From assembly GCF_900110505.1 (NCBI RefSeq), contig NZ_FODZ01000002.1:1-57606 (forward strand): a DNA stretch of 57,606 bases. Direction: 5' to 3'. The stretch comes from Luteibacter sp. UNC138MFCol5.1 (GTDB lineage Bacteria > Pseudomonadota > Gammaproteobacteria > Xanthomonadales > Rhodanobacteraceae). The notes under the pieces are model-generated. The model saw nothing but the letters and a program-made list of their open reading frames with translations, had not been told where the DNA came from and searched no databases. The position numbers and the translations under genes are program-made. Below are positions 19,514-28,569 of the stretch, piece after piece. How positions within the stretch are numbered: position 1 is the first letter of the stretch; each line of letters begins with the position of its first letter.

Positions 19514-20119
19514 ATGCACTTTTTCCACCACGCGCGGCACCGCCTCCACGAGCAGATGCACGCCATCGGTCGCGGTGGCGGCCGCTTCGGCGGCAGTCCC
19601 TTCGAATTCGACGACCGCGAGGGCGGCCGCGGCGGTCGCGGTGGCGGCCGTTTCGGCGGCCGGATGTTCGGCACCGGCGATCTGCGGCTCCTGCTCCTGG
19701 CCCTCATCGAGGAGCAGCCCCGCCATGGCTACGAGCTGATCCGCACCATCGAGGAGATGTTCGACGGCCAGTACAGCCCGAGCCCCGGCGCGATCTACCC
19801 CACCCTGACGATGCTCGAGGAGCTCGGCTATGCCCGGGTGGAAGCCGAGACGGGCGGCAAGAAGCTCTACGCGATCACCGATGCCGGCCGCGCCTTTCTC
19901 GCCGAGAACCGCGACAGCCTCGAGGCCCTGACCGAGCGGCTGCAGGTGATGTCGCGCCACATGCGCCGCATGAGCGTGCCGGAAGAGGTGCGCGAGGCCA
20001 TGCACCGCCTGAAGTACCAGCTGATCAACCATCACAAGGCCTGGGACGCCGCGGAGATCGCGCGCGTCGCGAAGCTCGTCGACGCCGCCGCGAAAGCCGT
20101 GGGAGAGCGCCAGACATGA
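19514..20119 (+). CDS. nfeR: PadR-family regulator, NfeR (YqjI)-like
   Basis: 201 aa transcriptional repressor. The N-terminal 50 residues are rich in His, Gly and Arg (MHFFHHARHRLHEQMHA, then RGG-type repeats), as in E. coli YqjI/NfeR, where this part helps sense nickel. The PadR winged helix follows (GDLRLLLLALIEEQPRHGYE, SPGAIYPTLTMLEELGY, GGKKLYAITDAGRAFL). A C-terminal dimer helix ends the protein. The ATG at 19514 has GGAG seven bases upstream and is preferred over ATG at 19508. Its TGA overlaps the start of the reductase gene (ATGA), which matches the yqjI-yqjH functional pair although the E. coli genes are divergent. Nickel response is inferred. Confidence 0.88.
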   Translation: MHFFHHARHRLHEQMHAIGRGGGRFGGSPFEFDDREGGRGGRGGGRFGGRMFGTGDLRLLLLALIEEQPRHGYELIRTIEEMFDGQYSPSPGAIYPTLTMLEELGYARVEAETGGKKLYAITDAGRAFLAENRDSLEALTERLQVMSRHMRRMSVPEEVREAMHRLKYQLINHHKAWDAAEIARVAKLVDAAAKAVGERQT

Positions 20120-20865
20120 CGGAACGCCATGCGATCACCCGCGTACGCCATCCCCTGAAGATGCGCCGGCTCGAGGTGGCGCGGGTGGAGAACCTCACGC
20201 CGCACATGGTCCGCGTGACGCTGGCGGGCCCCGATCTCGAAGGCTTCGTTTCGGCCGCGCCGGACGACCACGTGAAGCTGTTCTTCGCCACCTCGGACGG
20301 CTCCCTGAACCTGCCGACGTTCGGCGACAACGGACCGGTGTACGCGGACGGCGAGCACTCGCCCTCGCGCGATTACACGCCGCGCCGTCACGACCCCATC
20401 GCCAATGAACTCGACATCGACTTCGTCATCCATGGTGACGGTCCGGCGTCGAGCTGGGCCGAGACGGCCCGACCCGGTGACGTGCTGCACGTGGGCGGCC
20501 CCCGTGGATCGATGGTCGTGCCCGACGATTACGACCATTACGTGCTGGTGGGTGATGCGACGGCCTTGCCCGCGATCGGGCGATGGCTGGAGGAGATGCC
20601 GGCCAGCCGGGAGGTCACCGTGTTCGTCGAGGTCGCATCGCCCGCCGAACGCCAGACGCTCGCACGCGACGTGCGCTGGTTCGTGCCCGGCGAGTCGCCG
20701 ACGCTCGACGAGGCGCTCGCCGCGCTGCCGATCCCTCCGGGCGATACGTTCTGGTGGGTCGCCACCGAGTCGAAGCGGGCGCGGGCATTGCGGTCGTTGC
20801 TCGTCGAGACGCGCGGCATCGACAAGGACTGGGTCAAGGCCACCGGTTACTGGCAGGCCGCCTGA
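20116..20865 (+). CDS. nfeF: Siderophore-interacting protein / NADPH-dependent ferric-chelate reductase, NfeF (YqjH)-like
   Basis: 249 aa cytosolic FAD enzyme that reduces ferric siderophore complexes to release iron. It has the FAD-binding motif RDYTPRRHD near residue 79, the GGPRGSMVVPDDYDHYVLVGD transition to the NAD(P)-binding half, and the C-terminal FWWVATESKRARALRSLL segment of the SIP family. It overlaps the regulator stop by four bases, so the two are co-translated and the reductase is under the same operator. A class 1 REP-like inverted pair follows 15 bp after the stop. Confidence 0.9.
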   Translation: MTERHAITRVRHPLKMRRLEVARVENLTPHMVRVTLAGPDLEGFVSAAPDDHVKLFFATSDGSLNLPTFGDNGPVYADGEHSPSRDYTPRRHDPIANELDIDFVIHGDGPASSWAETARPGDVLHVGGPRGSMVVPDDYDHYVLVGDATALPAIGRWLEEMPASREVTVFVEVASPAERQTLARDVRWFVPGESPTLDEALAALPIPPGDTFWWVATESKRARALRSLLVETRGIDKDWVKATGYWQAA

Positions 20866-20880
20866 GCGTGCAATCACTCG

Positions 20881-20977
20881 GTAGGAGCGCGCCCTGCGCG
20901 CGACATGTTTTGAGGCCGCGGGCGTCAGGACCTGATGCTCTTGGCGAAAAGCTGTCGCGCGCAGGGCGCGCTCCTAC
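20881..20977. repeat. REP-like inverted pair, class 1
   Basis: Left arm GTAGGAGCGCGCCCTGCGCG from 20881 and right arm CGCGCAGGGCGCGCTCCTAC ending 20977, with about 45 bp between. It lies between two genes on the same strand (nfeF and the AsmA gene), unlike most other copies, which separate convergent genes. Confidence 0.88.
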
Positions 20978-21097
20978 CTGGCGGGGCCGGCGTCTTCCCG
21001 CCAATTTCACTTCCCTTAATTCTTCCTGCCCGCGAACACATAACCTTGGCGGCTCGCGCGTTAACCCTATGCGCGTTATGGGATCGGGAGCGGCACG

Positions 21098-23245
21098 ATG
21101 CGGCGTGGCAGGAAAATTCTGGCGTGGGTTCTCGGGATCGTCGTCCTGCTCATCGTGGCGGTCATTCTGTTCATCGCCTTCTTCGACTGGAACCGGCTGA
21201 AGCCGACCATCAACGAAAAGGTGTCCGAGGCGATCGGGCGGCCCTTCGCCATCAACGGCGACCTCTCCGCGAGCTGGTCGCGCGAGCCCGGTGAAGGCGG
21301 TCTGGTCGGTCTGATTCCCTGGCCGCATTTCACCGCGCGCGACATCACGGTGGCGAACCCCGATTGGGCGAAGGACAAGCACTTCGCCACGCTGGAGACG
21401 ATCCAGTTCCGTCTGTCGCCCTTCCCGCTCATCGCCCACAGCATCGTCGTGCCCGAGATTCGCCTCGGCCAGCCGCGCATGGCGCTGCAGCGCGCGAAGA
21501 ACGGCGACAACACGTGGACGTTCAAGCTCCCCGAGAGCACGGGCCCGTCCGAGTGGCAGCTCGAACTCAACGCGATCGCGTTCGACAAGGGTCACATCGA
21601 TTTCTCCGACGCGACGAACCAGATCGTCATGGGTATCGACGTGACGCCGCTGGGCAAGGGCATTCCGTTCGACGAGATCATGGCGCAGCAGGAGAAGGAT
21701 GCCCGCGCGCAGGCGAAGAAGACGACCGGTGCCAGCGCGAAGACCATGGCGAAGAGCGACGCCGACGAGAAGGACCGTCAGGACCAGACCAAGAAGAGCC
21801 AGGTCTATCAGTTCGCATGGGACGCCAAGGGTACCTACAAGAAGTCGACTGTCTCCGCCAAGGCGCGGACCGGCGGGGTGCTCGCGCTTCGCGATGCCGA
21901 TCGTCCCTTCCCGGTCCAGGCCGACGCGCGCTTCGGCGATACGCATATCGCCTTCGTCGGCACGCTGACCGACCCGGTCAACATGGGTGCTCTCGACGTG
22001 CGCCTGTGGTTCTCGGGCACGAGCATGTCGCATCTCTACGACCTCACCGGCATCACGCTGCCGGATACGCCGCCCTTCGCGACCGAGGGGCATCTCAAGG
22101 CGAACCTGAAGAAGGGCGCCAGCGTGTTCACGTACGAGAACTTCACCGGGCGCGTCGGCGGCAGCGATCTTGGCGGCAGCCTTACCTTCGACACCCGCGG
22201 CGCGCGGCCGAAGCTCAGCGGCAACCTGAAGTCGAACCAGCTGCTCTTCGCCGACCTGGCGCCGCTGGTGGGCGGCGGGTCGGACGAGGAGAAGGCGGAG
22301 CGCGGCGACGCGGTGAAGCAGCCGCCCGACAAGGTCCTGCCCGTCGAGCCGTTCAAGACGGATCGCTGGAACGCGATGGATGCCGATGTCACGTTTACGG
22401 GCGTGAAGATCGTCCACGGCGAACGGCTGCCGTTCGAGAACGTGTCGACGCACCTGATCATGAAGGATGCGGTGCTTACGCTCGACCCGCTGAAATTCGG
22501 CGTCGCCGGCGGCACGGTGGGCAGCAACATGCGCCTCGACGGTTCGAGGACACCGATGCGCGGCGGCTTCAACCTCGGCGCCCGCCACCTCAAGCTGAAG
22601 GAGCTGTTCCCCACGTTCGCGCCGATGCAGACGAGCTTCGGCGAGCTCAACGGCGACGCGTCCCTGACCGCGGTCGGCAATTCGCCCGCCGCGCTGCTCG
22701 GCTCCTCGAACGGCGAGGTGAAGCTGCTGATCAACGACGGCGCCATCAGCGGCTCGCTGCTGGAGCTGGCCGGCCTCAACGTGGGTAGCTACGCGGTGAC
22801 GAAGCTGTTCGGCGACGACGTGGTGAAGATCAACTGCATGGCGGCCGATCTGGTGGCGACGGACGGCGTCATGGAATCGCGTCTGTTCGCGTTCGACACC
22901 GAGAAGGCGTTGATCAACGTGACGGGCAACGTGAACTTCCGCGACGAGAAGCTCGATCTCGACATCGTGCCGCACACCAAGGGCTTCCGCCTGTTCTCGC
23001 TGCGATCGCCGCTGTACGTGCACGGCACGTTCAAGAATCCAGCGCCGGGCGTGCATGCCGGTCCGTTGATCCTGCGCGCGGGTGGCGCCGCGGCGCTCGC
23101 GGTGTTCGCGGCCCCCGTGGCGGCACTGGGCGCGCTGGCCGTGCCGGAAAGCGGCAAGGCCGACGCCACGCAGTGCAAGCCGCTGCTCGACGATCTGAAG
23201 CGCAGCCCGCCGAAGGCGCCGCCGGCGGGTAAGCCGGCGCGCTAG
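21098..23245 (+). CDS. AsmA family protein
   Basis: 715 aa envelope protein of the AsmA/YhdP group, proposed to bridge inner and outer membrane and help phospholipid transport and outer-membrane homeostasis. It has an N-terminal TM anchor (residues about 6-28, ILAWVLGIVVLLIVAVILF) followed by the family start FDWNRLKPTINEKVSEAIGRPF. A long beta-rich periplasmic region follows, and the C-terminal AsmA_2 type segment (GAISGSLLELAGLNVGSYAV, FRDEKLDLDIVPHTKGFRLFSLRSPLYVHG) is clear. A charged insert rich in Lys/Asp/Ala is near residues 195-235. GGGAG lies about 8 bases before the ATG. The exact paralogue is not resolved. Confidence 0.88.
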   Translation: MRRGRKILAWVLGIVVLLIVAVILFIAFFDWNRLKPTINEKVSEAIGRPFAINGDLSASWSREPGEGGLVGLIPWPHFTARDITVANPDWAKDKHFATLETIQFRLSPFPLIAHSIVVPEIRLGQPRMALQRAKNGDNTWTFKLPESTGPSEWQLELNAIAFDKGHIDFSDATNQIVMGIDVTPLGKGIPFDEIMAQQEKDARAQAKKTTGASAKTMAKSDADEKDRQDQTKKSQVYQFAWDAKGTYKKSTVSAKARTGGVLALRDADRPFPVQADARFGDTHIAFVGTLTDPVNMGALDVRLWFSGTSMSHLYDLTGITLPDTPPFATEGHLKANLKKGASVFTYENFTGRVGGSDLGGSLTFDTRGARPKLSGNLKSNQLLFADLAPLVGGGSDEEKAERGDAVKQPPDKVLPVEPFKTDRWNAMDADVTFTGVKIVHGERLPFENVSTHLIMKDAVLTLDPLKFGVAGGTVGSNMRLDGSRTPMRGGFNLGARHLKLKELFPTFAPMQTSFGELNGDASLTAVGNSPAALLGSSNGEVKLLINDGAISGSLLELAGLNVGSYAVTKLFGDDVVKINCMAADLVATDGVMESRLFAFDTEKALINVTGNVNFRDEKLDLDIVPHTKGFRLFSLRSPLYVHGTFKNPAPGVHAGPLILRAGGAAALAVFAAPVAALGALAVPESGKADATQCKPLLDDLKRSPPKAPPAGKPAR

Positions 23246-23253
23246 GGGATGCC

Positions 23254-23348
23254 GTAGGAGCGGACCTGGCCGCGACAGCTGTTCGCGAAGAGCAACAGGC
23301 CCTGTCACGCACGGCCCCAGGAGCTGTCGCGGCCAGGTCCGCTCCCAC
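23254..23348. repeat. REP-like inverted pair, class 2
   Basis: Left arm GTAGGAGCGGACCTGGCCGC from 23254 and right arm CGGCCAGGTCCGCTCCCAC ending 23348. The outer GTAGGAGCG is shared with class 1, but the core is GGACCTGGCC rather than GCGCGCCCTGCGCGC. It lies between two co-oriented genes. Confidence 0.88.
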
Positions 23349-23391
23349 AGACCGCTGGTGGGTATGGCGACGTTCGGGCAAGCTTTCCCGC

Positions 23392-24288
23392 ATGTCGCCT
23401 TCCCGCATCGCCCACTGGCAAATCCATTTCTGTGTCCTGCTCTGGGGCTTCACGGCCATCCTCGGCAAGCTGATCGCCCTGCCCGCGTTGCCGCTGGTGT
23501 GGTGGCGCATGTTGCTGGTGTCGGGCACGCTGCTCTGCGTGCCGCGCGTCTGGCGCGGCCTGCGTGCCATGCCGGCGCGTCTGCTGTTCTCCTACGCCGG
23601 CATCGGTGTCATCGTCGCGCTGCACTGGCTCACCTTCTACGGCGCCATCAAGCTCGCCAACGCCTCGGTGGCGGCCACGTGCATCGCGCTATGCCCGGTG
23701 TTCCTCGCCCTGGTGGAGCCCTGGATCGCGGGTCGCCGCTTCGATCCGCGTGAACTGATGATCGGCGCGGCGGTGGTGCCCGGCGTCGCGCTCGTGGCCG
23801 GCGGACTGCCGGGCGAGATGCGGCTCGGTCTCGCGATCGGCGTGCTGTCGGCGCTCTTCGTGGCATTCTTCAGCGCGTTGAACAAGAGGCTCGTCGATCG
23901 CGCCGACGCGCTGACCGTCACCTGTGTCGAACTCGGCACCGGTACCGTATTCCTGACATTGCTGGCGCCTTTCGTCGCCGCGCCCGCGTTTCCGCTTCCG
24001 GACGCCCACGACGGCGCTTTGCTGCTCGTGCTCGCCTATGGCTGCACGCTGCTGCCCTTCGCGCTGGCGCTGTCCGCGTTGCGCCACCTGTCCGCCTTCG
24101 CCACGCAGATGGTGACGAACCTCGAGCCGGTCTATGCCATCGTGCTGGCGATTCCGCTGCTCGGCGAGCAGCGGGAGCTGGGGTGGACGTTCTACACGGG
24201 TGTCGCGATCATCCTGGTCGCCGTGTTCGCTCATCCGTGGCTGCATCGCGGGGATCGGGCGGAGCCAGGGAATCTGGTGGCACCCTAG
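23392..24288 (+). CDS. EamA-family (DMT superfamily) transporter
   Basis: 298 aa inner-membrane protein with about ten hydrophobic segments and two EamA repeats. The first repeat starts IHFCVLLWGFTAILGKLI with the LVWWRMLL loop; the second is around LGLAIGVLSALFVAFFSALNK. The segment TNLEPVYAIVLAIPLLGE is the standard end of EamA repeat 2. The family exports amino acids and other metabolites; the substrate here cannot be told. The start at 23392 is the first Met before TM1. It stands alone between repeat D and the convergent oxygenase operon. Confidence 0.88.
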   Translation: MSPSRIAHWQIHFCVLLWGFTAILGKLIALPALPLVWWRMLLVSGTLLCVPRVWRGLRAMPARLLFSYAGIGVIVALHWLTFYGAIKLANASVAATCIALCPVFLALVEPWIAGRRFDPRELMIGAAVVPGVALVAGGLPGEMRLGLAIGVLSALFVAFFSALNKRLVDRADALTVTCVELGTGTVFLTLLAPFVAAPAFPLPDAHDGALLLVLAYGCTLLPFALALSALRHLSAFATQMVTNLEPVYAIVLAIPLLGEQRELGWTFYTGVAIILVAVFAHPWLHRGDRAEPGNLVAP

Positions 24289-24305
24289 CGGTCGACATGG
24301 TTGGT

Positions 24306-24425
24306 TCAGGCGCGGCCGCGTGCCTTCATCGTGCGCTGGCGACGGGCGCGCTGCGCCGCCGACCGCGCCGACGTTTTCCGGGGTGACGAGCGCTTGGCTC
24401 GCACGGGCGGGCTGGAGGGTTTCAC
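24306..24425 (-). CDS. Candidate small basic protein (39 aa)
   Basis: GTG-started frame of 39 codons, ending in the motif-like RRQRTMKARGRA. It has GGAG eight bases upstream of the GTG. About a third of residues are Arg or Lys, with many Ser, Ala and Pro, so it would bind nucleic acid if made. It lies 73 bp downstream of the oxygenase gene on the same strand, in a 209-bp space otherwise without a gene. High GC makes chance frames common, so this is only a candidate. Confidence 0.3.
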   Translation of the reverse strand: MKPSSPPVRAKRSSPRKTSARSAAQRARRQRTMKARGRA

Positions 24426-24497
24426 GGGATGCTCCGGGAGAGGGTCCGGGAGGATCGATGCTGCGACCCGCCCGGTGAATATCCCGCTAAGAAGGCG

Positions 24498-25436
24498 TCA
24501 GATGAGTTTGATTTCGCGCAGGCGTTCCTGCAGGTACTCGTGCGCCGTGATCGGTTCCGGATAACGCTTCGGATTGTCCGGCGTGACGCAGGATTCCAGC
24601 ACGTCGAGCACGACGTCCGGGTTCGGATGCAGGAAGAACGGCACGGAGTAGCGCGGCTTGCGTGCGGCGTCGCCGTCCGTCGGGTTCGTCACGCGGTGCG
24701 TCGTCGACGGATACACATGGTTGGTGAGGCGCTGGAGCATGTCGCCGATGTTCACCACGATGGCGTCGCCTTCGGTGGTGATCGGCAGCCACTCGCCTTC
24801 GCGCGTCTTCACTTCCAGGCCAGCCGTGCTCGCGCCGACGAGCAGCGTGATGAAGTTGATGTCCTCGTGCGCGCCGGCGCGTACGTTCGGGATGTCGCCT
24901 TCCGGAATCGGCGGGTAATGGATCGGGCGCAGGATCGAGTTGCCCGAGTCGATCTTGTCGTCGAAGAACTTTTCCGGCAGGCCGATGTGCAGCGCCAGCG
25001 CGCGCAGCACGCGCGAGCCGAGCTGGTCGAGCTGCTGGTAGATGCCGTAGCCCTTGTCCTTGAACGCCGGCACTTCCGACGGCCACACGTTCGGCGGCAT
25101 CACGTCGGCGTACTTCGAATCGCGCGGGATCTCGCGGCCGATGTGCCAGAACTCCTTGAGGTCGGCGAACTTGCTGTCCTTCGCGGTCTCCACCTTGAAC
25201 GGCGTGTAGCCGCGCGCGCCGCCACCGCCAGGAACGTGGTACTTGCGCTTGGTGTCGTCGGGCAGCGCGAAGAAGGCCTTGAACGCGTCGTACGCGCCGT
25301 CGATGGCTTCCTTCGGAATGCCGTGACCGCTGATGCAGCAGAAACCGAATTCGCGGTAGGCGGCGCCGATCTCGGCGACGAAGGCCTCGCGATCGGTGTC
25401 GTAGCGGCGGATATCGAGGGTGGGAACCGTCTTCAT
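24498..25436 (-). CDS. 2-oxoglutarate/Fe(II) oxygenase, isopenicillin-N-synthase-like
   Basis: 312 aa cytosolic non-heme iron oxygenase. The DIOX_N-like part (residues 1-110) starts TVPTLDIRRYDTDREAFVAEIG with FGFCCISGHGIP, the classical IPNS-family N-terminus. The jelly-roll core has the iron ligands HED (GAHEDINFITLL), the distal His in TTHRVTNP and the co-substrate Arg in RYSVPFF. The substrate is unknown; bacterial members act on diverse small molecules, and no biosynthetic cluster surrounds it. It lies 64 bp after glmM on the same strand, so it may be read from the orn-folP-glmM transcript. Confidence 0.9.
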   Translation of the reverse strand: MKTVPTLDIRRYDTDREAFVAEIGAAYREFGFCCISGHGIPKEAIDGAYDAFKAFFALPDDTKRKYHVPGGGGARGYTPFKVETAKDSKFADLKEFWHIGREIPRDSKYADVMPPNVWPSEVPAFKDKGYGIYQQLDQLGSRVLRALALHIGLPEKFFDDKIDSGNSILRPIHYPPIPEGDIPNVRAGAHEDINFITLLVGASTAGLEVKTREGEWLPITTEGDAIVVNIGDMLQRLTNHVYPSTTHRVTNPTDGDAARKPRYSVPFFLHPNPDVVLDVLESCVTPDNPKRYPEPITAHEYLQERLREIKLI

Positions 25437-25500
25437 GATGTACCTGCGTGGCAGCGTGACGAGGCCGGCGCGTGAATCGCGCCGGACGCTCGCTCGTGGG

Positions 25501-26904
25501 TCAGGCCGTCGCCTGGGCCGCCGATTTTACGGCCTCGGCCAGCTGCCCCGCCAGACGGTCGACCTCGGCGGCGTCGGCGGCCTCGATCGTGACGCGGACC
25601 AGCGGCTCGGTGCCCGAGGCACGCAGGACGACCCGGCCGCGGCCTTCCAGCGCGGTTTCGACCTCCGCCAGCGCCTGTTTCACCGCGTCGGACTTCAACG
25701 CTTCCTTCGCCCCCTGGACGCGGACGTTGACCATGGTCTGCGGCAGCTTGACCAGGCCGGCGCGGGCCTCGGCGAAGGTTTCGCCCGATTCCGCCAGCGC
25801 CTCGAGCAGCGCCAGGGCGGCCACCACGCCGTCGCCGGTGGTGAAGCGATCGAGGCAAAGGATGTGGCCCGACGTCTCGCCGCCCAGCACGCCGCCGTGT
25901 TCCTTGAGCTGCTGGAGAACGTAGCGGTCGCCGACGTTGGCGCGCACGAAGGGGATGTCCAGCTGTTTCAGCGCGCGCTGGAGGCCGTAATTGCTCATCA
26001 GCGTGCCGACGACCGGGCCTGGGAGCGCGGCCTTCGTCTTCCAGTGCCGGGCGATCACGTAGAGCATGTCGTCGCCATCGGTGACCGTGCCGTCGCGGTC
26101 GACGACGCGGACGCGGTCGCCGTCGCCGTCGAAGGCGATGCCGAGATCGGCGCCGCGCTCCACGACGGTGCGGGCCAGCGATTCCGGATCGGTGGAGCCG
26201 ACGCCGCGGTTGATGTTGAGGCCGTCCGGCTCGGCGCCGATGGTCGAGACCTCCGCGCCGAGGTCGCGGAAGACCTTCGGTGCCACCTGGTAAGTGGCGC
26301 CGTGCGCGCAGTCGAGCACGATGCGCATGCCGGCCAGCGAGAAGTCGTCGGAGACGGTGGACTTGCAGAACTCGGCGTAACGGGTGACGGCGTCGTCCAC
26401 GCGGCTGGCCTTGCCCAGCGCCTCGGACGCGACGGTCGCGAACTCGGCGTCCAGTTCGGCTTCGATCTCGGCCTCGAGGTCGTCGTCGAGCTTTTCGCCC
26501 TGGCCGGAGAAGAACTTGATGCCGTTGTCCTGGTGCGGATTGTGCGAGGCGCTGATGACGATGCCGGCATCCGCACGCAGGGAACGCGTGAGGTAGGCGA
26601 CGCCCGGCGTCGGCATCGGGCCGAGCAGGCGCACGTCGGCGCCCGACGCGACCAGTCCCGCTTCGAGGGCGGATTCGAACATGTAGCCGGACACCCGGGT
26701 GTCCTTGCCGATGACGACCATCACCTTGCGATTGTGGTCGCGGCGGTCGGGCCCGGCGCCCGCCGGTCGGCGGTCGGCGGCGCGGCGGCGCGCCAGCACG
26801 GCGCCGGCGGCGCGCCCCAGCCGCAGGATGAAATCCGCGCTGATCGGGTACGTACCGACGTGACCGCGGATGCCGTCCGTGCCGAAATACTTGCGTTCAC
26901 TCAT
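25501..26904 (-). CDS. glmM: Phosphoglucosamine mutase
   Basis: 467 aa enzyme converting glucosamine-6-P to glucosamine-1-P for UDP-GlcNAc, peptidoglycan and [20 protein letters not shown] begins the protein; the catalytic Ser120 lies in [14 protein letters not shown]; the metal loop DGDGDR and the sugar-phosphate loop [11 protein letters not shown] are intact. The protein is about 20 residues longer than E. coli GlmM because of an Arg/Ala/Pro/Asp-rich insertion at residues about 40-59, between the first helix and IGKDTR. The DNA there consists of short GGTCGGCGG-like repeats. The start at 26904 is fixed by homology. It follows folP, as in most gammaproteobacteria. Confidence 0.96.
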   Translation of the reverse strand: MSERKYFGTDGIRGHVGTYPISADFILRLGRAAGAVLARRRAADRRPAGAGPDRRDHNRKVMVVIGKDTRVSGYMFESALEAGLVASGADVRLLGPMPTPGVAYLTRSLRADAGIVISASHNPHQDNGIKFFSGQGEKLDDDLEAEIEAELDAEFATVASEALGKASRVDDAVTRYAEFCKSTVSDDFSLAGMRIVLDCAHGATYQVAPKVFRDLGAEVSTIGAEPDGLNINRGVGSTDPESLARTVVERGADLGIAFDGDGDRVRVVDRDGTVTDGDDMLYVIARHWKTKAALPGPVVGTLMSNYGLQRALKQLDIPFVRANVGDRYVLQQLKEHGGVLGGETSGHILCLDRFTTGDGVVAALALLEALAESGETFAEARAGLVKLPQTMVNVRVQGAKEALKSDAVKQALAEVETALEGRGRVVLRASGTEPLVRVTIEAADAAEVDRLAGQLAEAVKSAAQATA

Positions 26905-26987
26905 GGTGTTGTCGTCCTTACTTCCGGATCGGGCGAGGATACTCCCATGGAGCGGCATGGGAGCGGCCACGGATCGGGCGTGGCGGG

Positions 26988-27893
26988 TCAGTCGTCGTCC
27001 GGCCAGCGGGGCATGGCGGGCCGGTCGTGGCGGGGCGCGGTGTCGCCGGCCTTGACGGCGGCCCAGACCGCCAGGGCGTCGACCGTGGCGGCGACGTCGT
27101 GGACCCGGACCATGACGGCGCCGCGCTGCACGCCGATCAGGGCGGCGGCGACGGAGCCGTGGACCCGGTCGGTGGGCGTCTGGCGGCCCGTCAGGGCGCC
27201 GATCATCGACTTGCGCGACAGGCCGATGTACGCGCCTGCGCCGAGCTCGGCGAAGCGTGCCGTGGCGCGCAGCAGCGCGAGGTTGTGCTCGAGGTTCTTG
27301 CCGAACCCGAAACCCGGGTCGACCAGCACGCGGCGGCGGTCGATCCCGGCCAGTTCGCAGGCGAACAGGCGATCCGTCAGGAAGCGGTGGACCTCGCCGA
27401 CCACGTCGTCGTACGCCGGCTCCTGCTGCATCGAACGCGGCTCGCCCTGCATGTGCATGAGGCACACGGGCACGCGCAGGTCCGCGGCGGCGTCGAGCGC
27501 CCCCTCGCGACGCAGGGCGTACACGTCGTTGATCATGCCGGCGCCCGCGCCGACGGCGGCGCGCATCACCTCGGGCTTCGAGGTGTCGATGGCGATGGGC
27601 AGCGTGGTCGCGGCGGCGAGGCGCTCGATCAGCGGCACGACGCGGCGGATCTCTTCCTCGACCGGCACCTCGTCGGCGCCCGGCCGCGTCGATTCGCCGC
27701 CGACGTCCAGCATGTCCGCGCCCTCTTCCGCCAGCCGCATGGCATGCGCGTAGGCGGCCCCGAGCGTGTCGTGGCGGCCGCCGTCCGAGAACGAATCGGG
27801 CGTGACGTTGACGATGCCGACGACGCGCGGGCGGTCGAGCGACAGCGCGCGTCCGTTGCAGTCGAGCACGGCGGCGAACGGATCGACGTTCAT
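26988..27893 (-). CDS. folP: Dihydropteroate synthase
   Basis: 301 aa TIM-barrel enzyme joining p-aminobenzoate to 6-hydroxymethyl-dihydropterin pyrophosphate in folate synthesis; the target of sulfonamides. It has both signatures, [15 protein letters not shown] (residues 24-38) and [17 protein letters not shown], plus [13 protein letters not shown] and the C-terminal [12 protein letters not shown]. The C-terminus carries a short Asp/Pro/Arg tail. It starts four bases after the orn stop and is followed by glmM after 83 bp. Confidence 0.96.
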   Translation of the reverse strand: MNVDPFAAVLDCNGRALSLDRPRVVGIVNVTPDSFSDGGRHDTLGAAYAHAMRLAEEGADMLDVGGESTRPGADEVPVEEEIRRVVPLIERLAAATTLPIAIDTSKPEVMRAAVGAGAGMINDVYALRREGALDAAADLRVPVCLMHMQGEPRSMQQEPAYDDVVGEVHRFLTDRLFACELAGIDRRRVLVDPGFGFGKNLEHNLALLRATARFAELGAGAYIGLSRKSMIGALTGRQTPTDRVHGSVAAALIGVQRGAVMVRVHDVAATVDALAVWAAVKAGDTAPRHDRPAMPRWPDDD

Positions 27894-27897
27894 GCGG

Positions 27898-28464
27898 TCA
27901 GCCCGGCTGCTGGCCGCCGAGCGCGCCCATGAAGCGGCGGTAGTGGCGGAGCTCGTCGATGGAATCGCGGATGTCGGACAGGGCCGTGTGCGCGGAGTCC
28001 TTGCTGAAACCGCGCGCGATCTCGGGCGACCAGCGGCGCGACAACTCCTTCAGCGTGGAGACGTCGAGGTTGCGGTAATGGAAGTATCGCTCGAGCTGCG
28101 GCATCTCGCGATGCAGGAAGCGGCGGTCCTGGCAGATGGAATTGCCGCACATCGGCGACTTGCCGGCGGGCACCCATTCCTTGAGGAACGCGATGGTGGC
28201 GGCTTCGGCCTGCTCCAGCGTGTCGTCGGATTCGACGGCGCGGGCCCACAGCCCCGAACGGCCATGCTGGTTGCGGTTCCAGGCATCCATCTGCTGGAGG
28301 CGCGCGTCGGTTTGCGAGATGGCGAACACCGGCCCCTCGGCGAGGACGTTCAGGTCCTTGTCCGTCACGATCGTGGCGATTTCGAGGATGGAGTCGTTGT
28401 CGGTATCCAGTCCCGTCATCTCCAGGTCGATCCAGATGAGGTTGTCGTCGTTCGCTGGTGTCAT
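27898..28464 (-). CDS. orn: Oligoribonuclease
   Basis: 188 aa DEDDh 3'-5' exonuclease that degrades two- to five-nucleotide RNAs, including pGpG from c-di-GMP breakdown; usually essential. Exo [12 protein letters not shown] with Asp and Glu, exo [14 protein letters not shown], and exo III around [17 protein letters not shown] are clear. The start at 28464 (MTPANDDN) is supported by AAGGAGC a few bases upstream. The stop is four bases before folP, so it heads the orn-folP-glmM run and is divergent from sbcB. Confidence 0.96.
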   Translation of the reverse strand: MTPANDDNLIWIDLEMTGLDTDNDSILEIATIVTDKDLNVLAEGPVFAISQTDARLQQMDAWNRNQHGRSGLWARAVESDDTLEQAEAATIAFLKEWVPAGKSPMCGNSICQDRRFLHREMPQLERYFHYRNLDVSTLKELSRRWSPEIARGFSKDSAHTALSDIRDSIDELRHYRRFMGALGGQQPG

Positions 28465-28569
28465 GGGCGCTCCTTGAATGCCGTCGAGTCTAACCCGGCG
28501 GGGGCCGGCCTGTATCGCAGACGACAGTTGCGGGCCGTACCGGTGAACGGAACGTGAGATCATCCGCGG

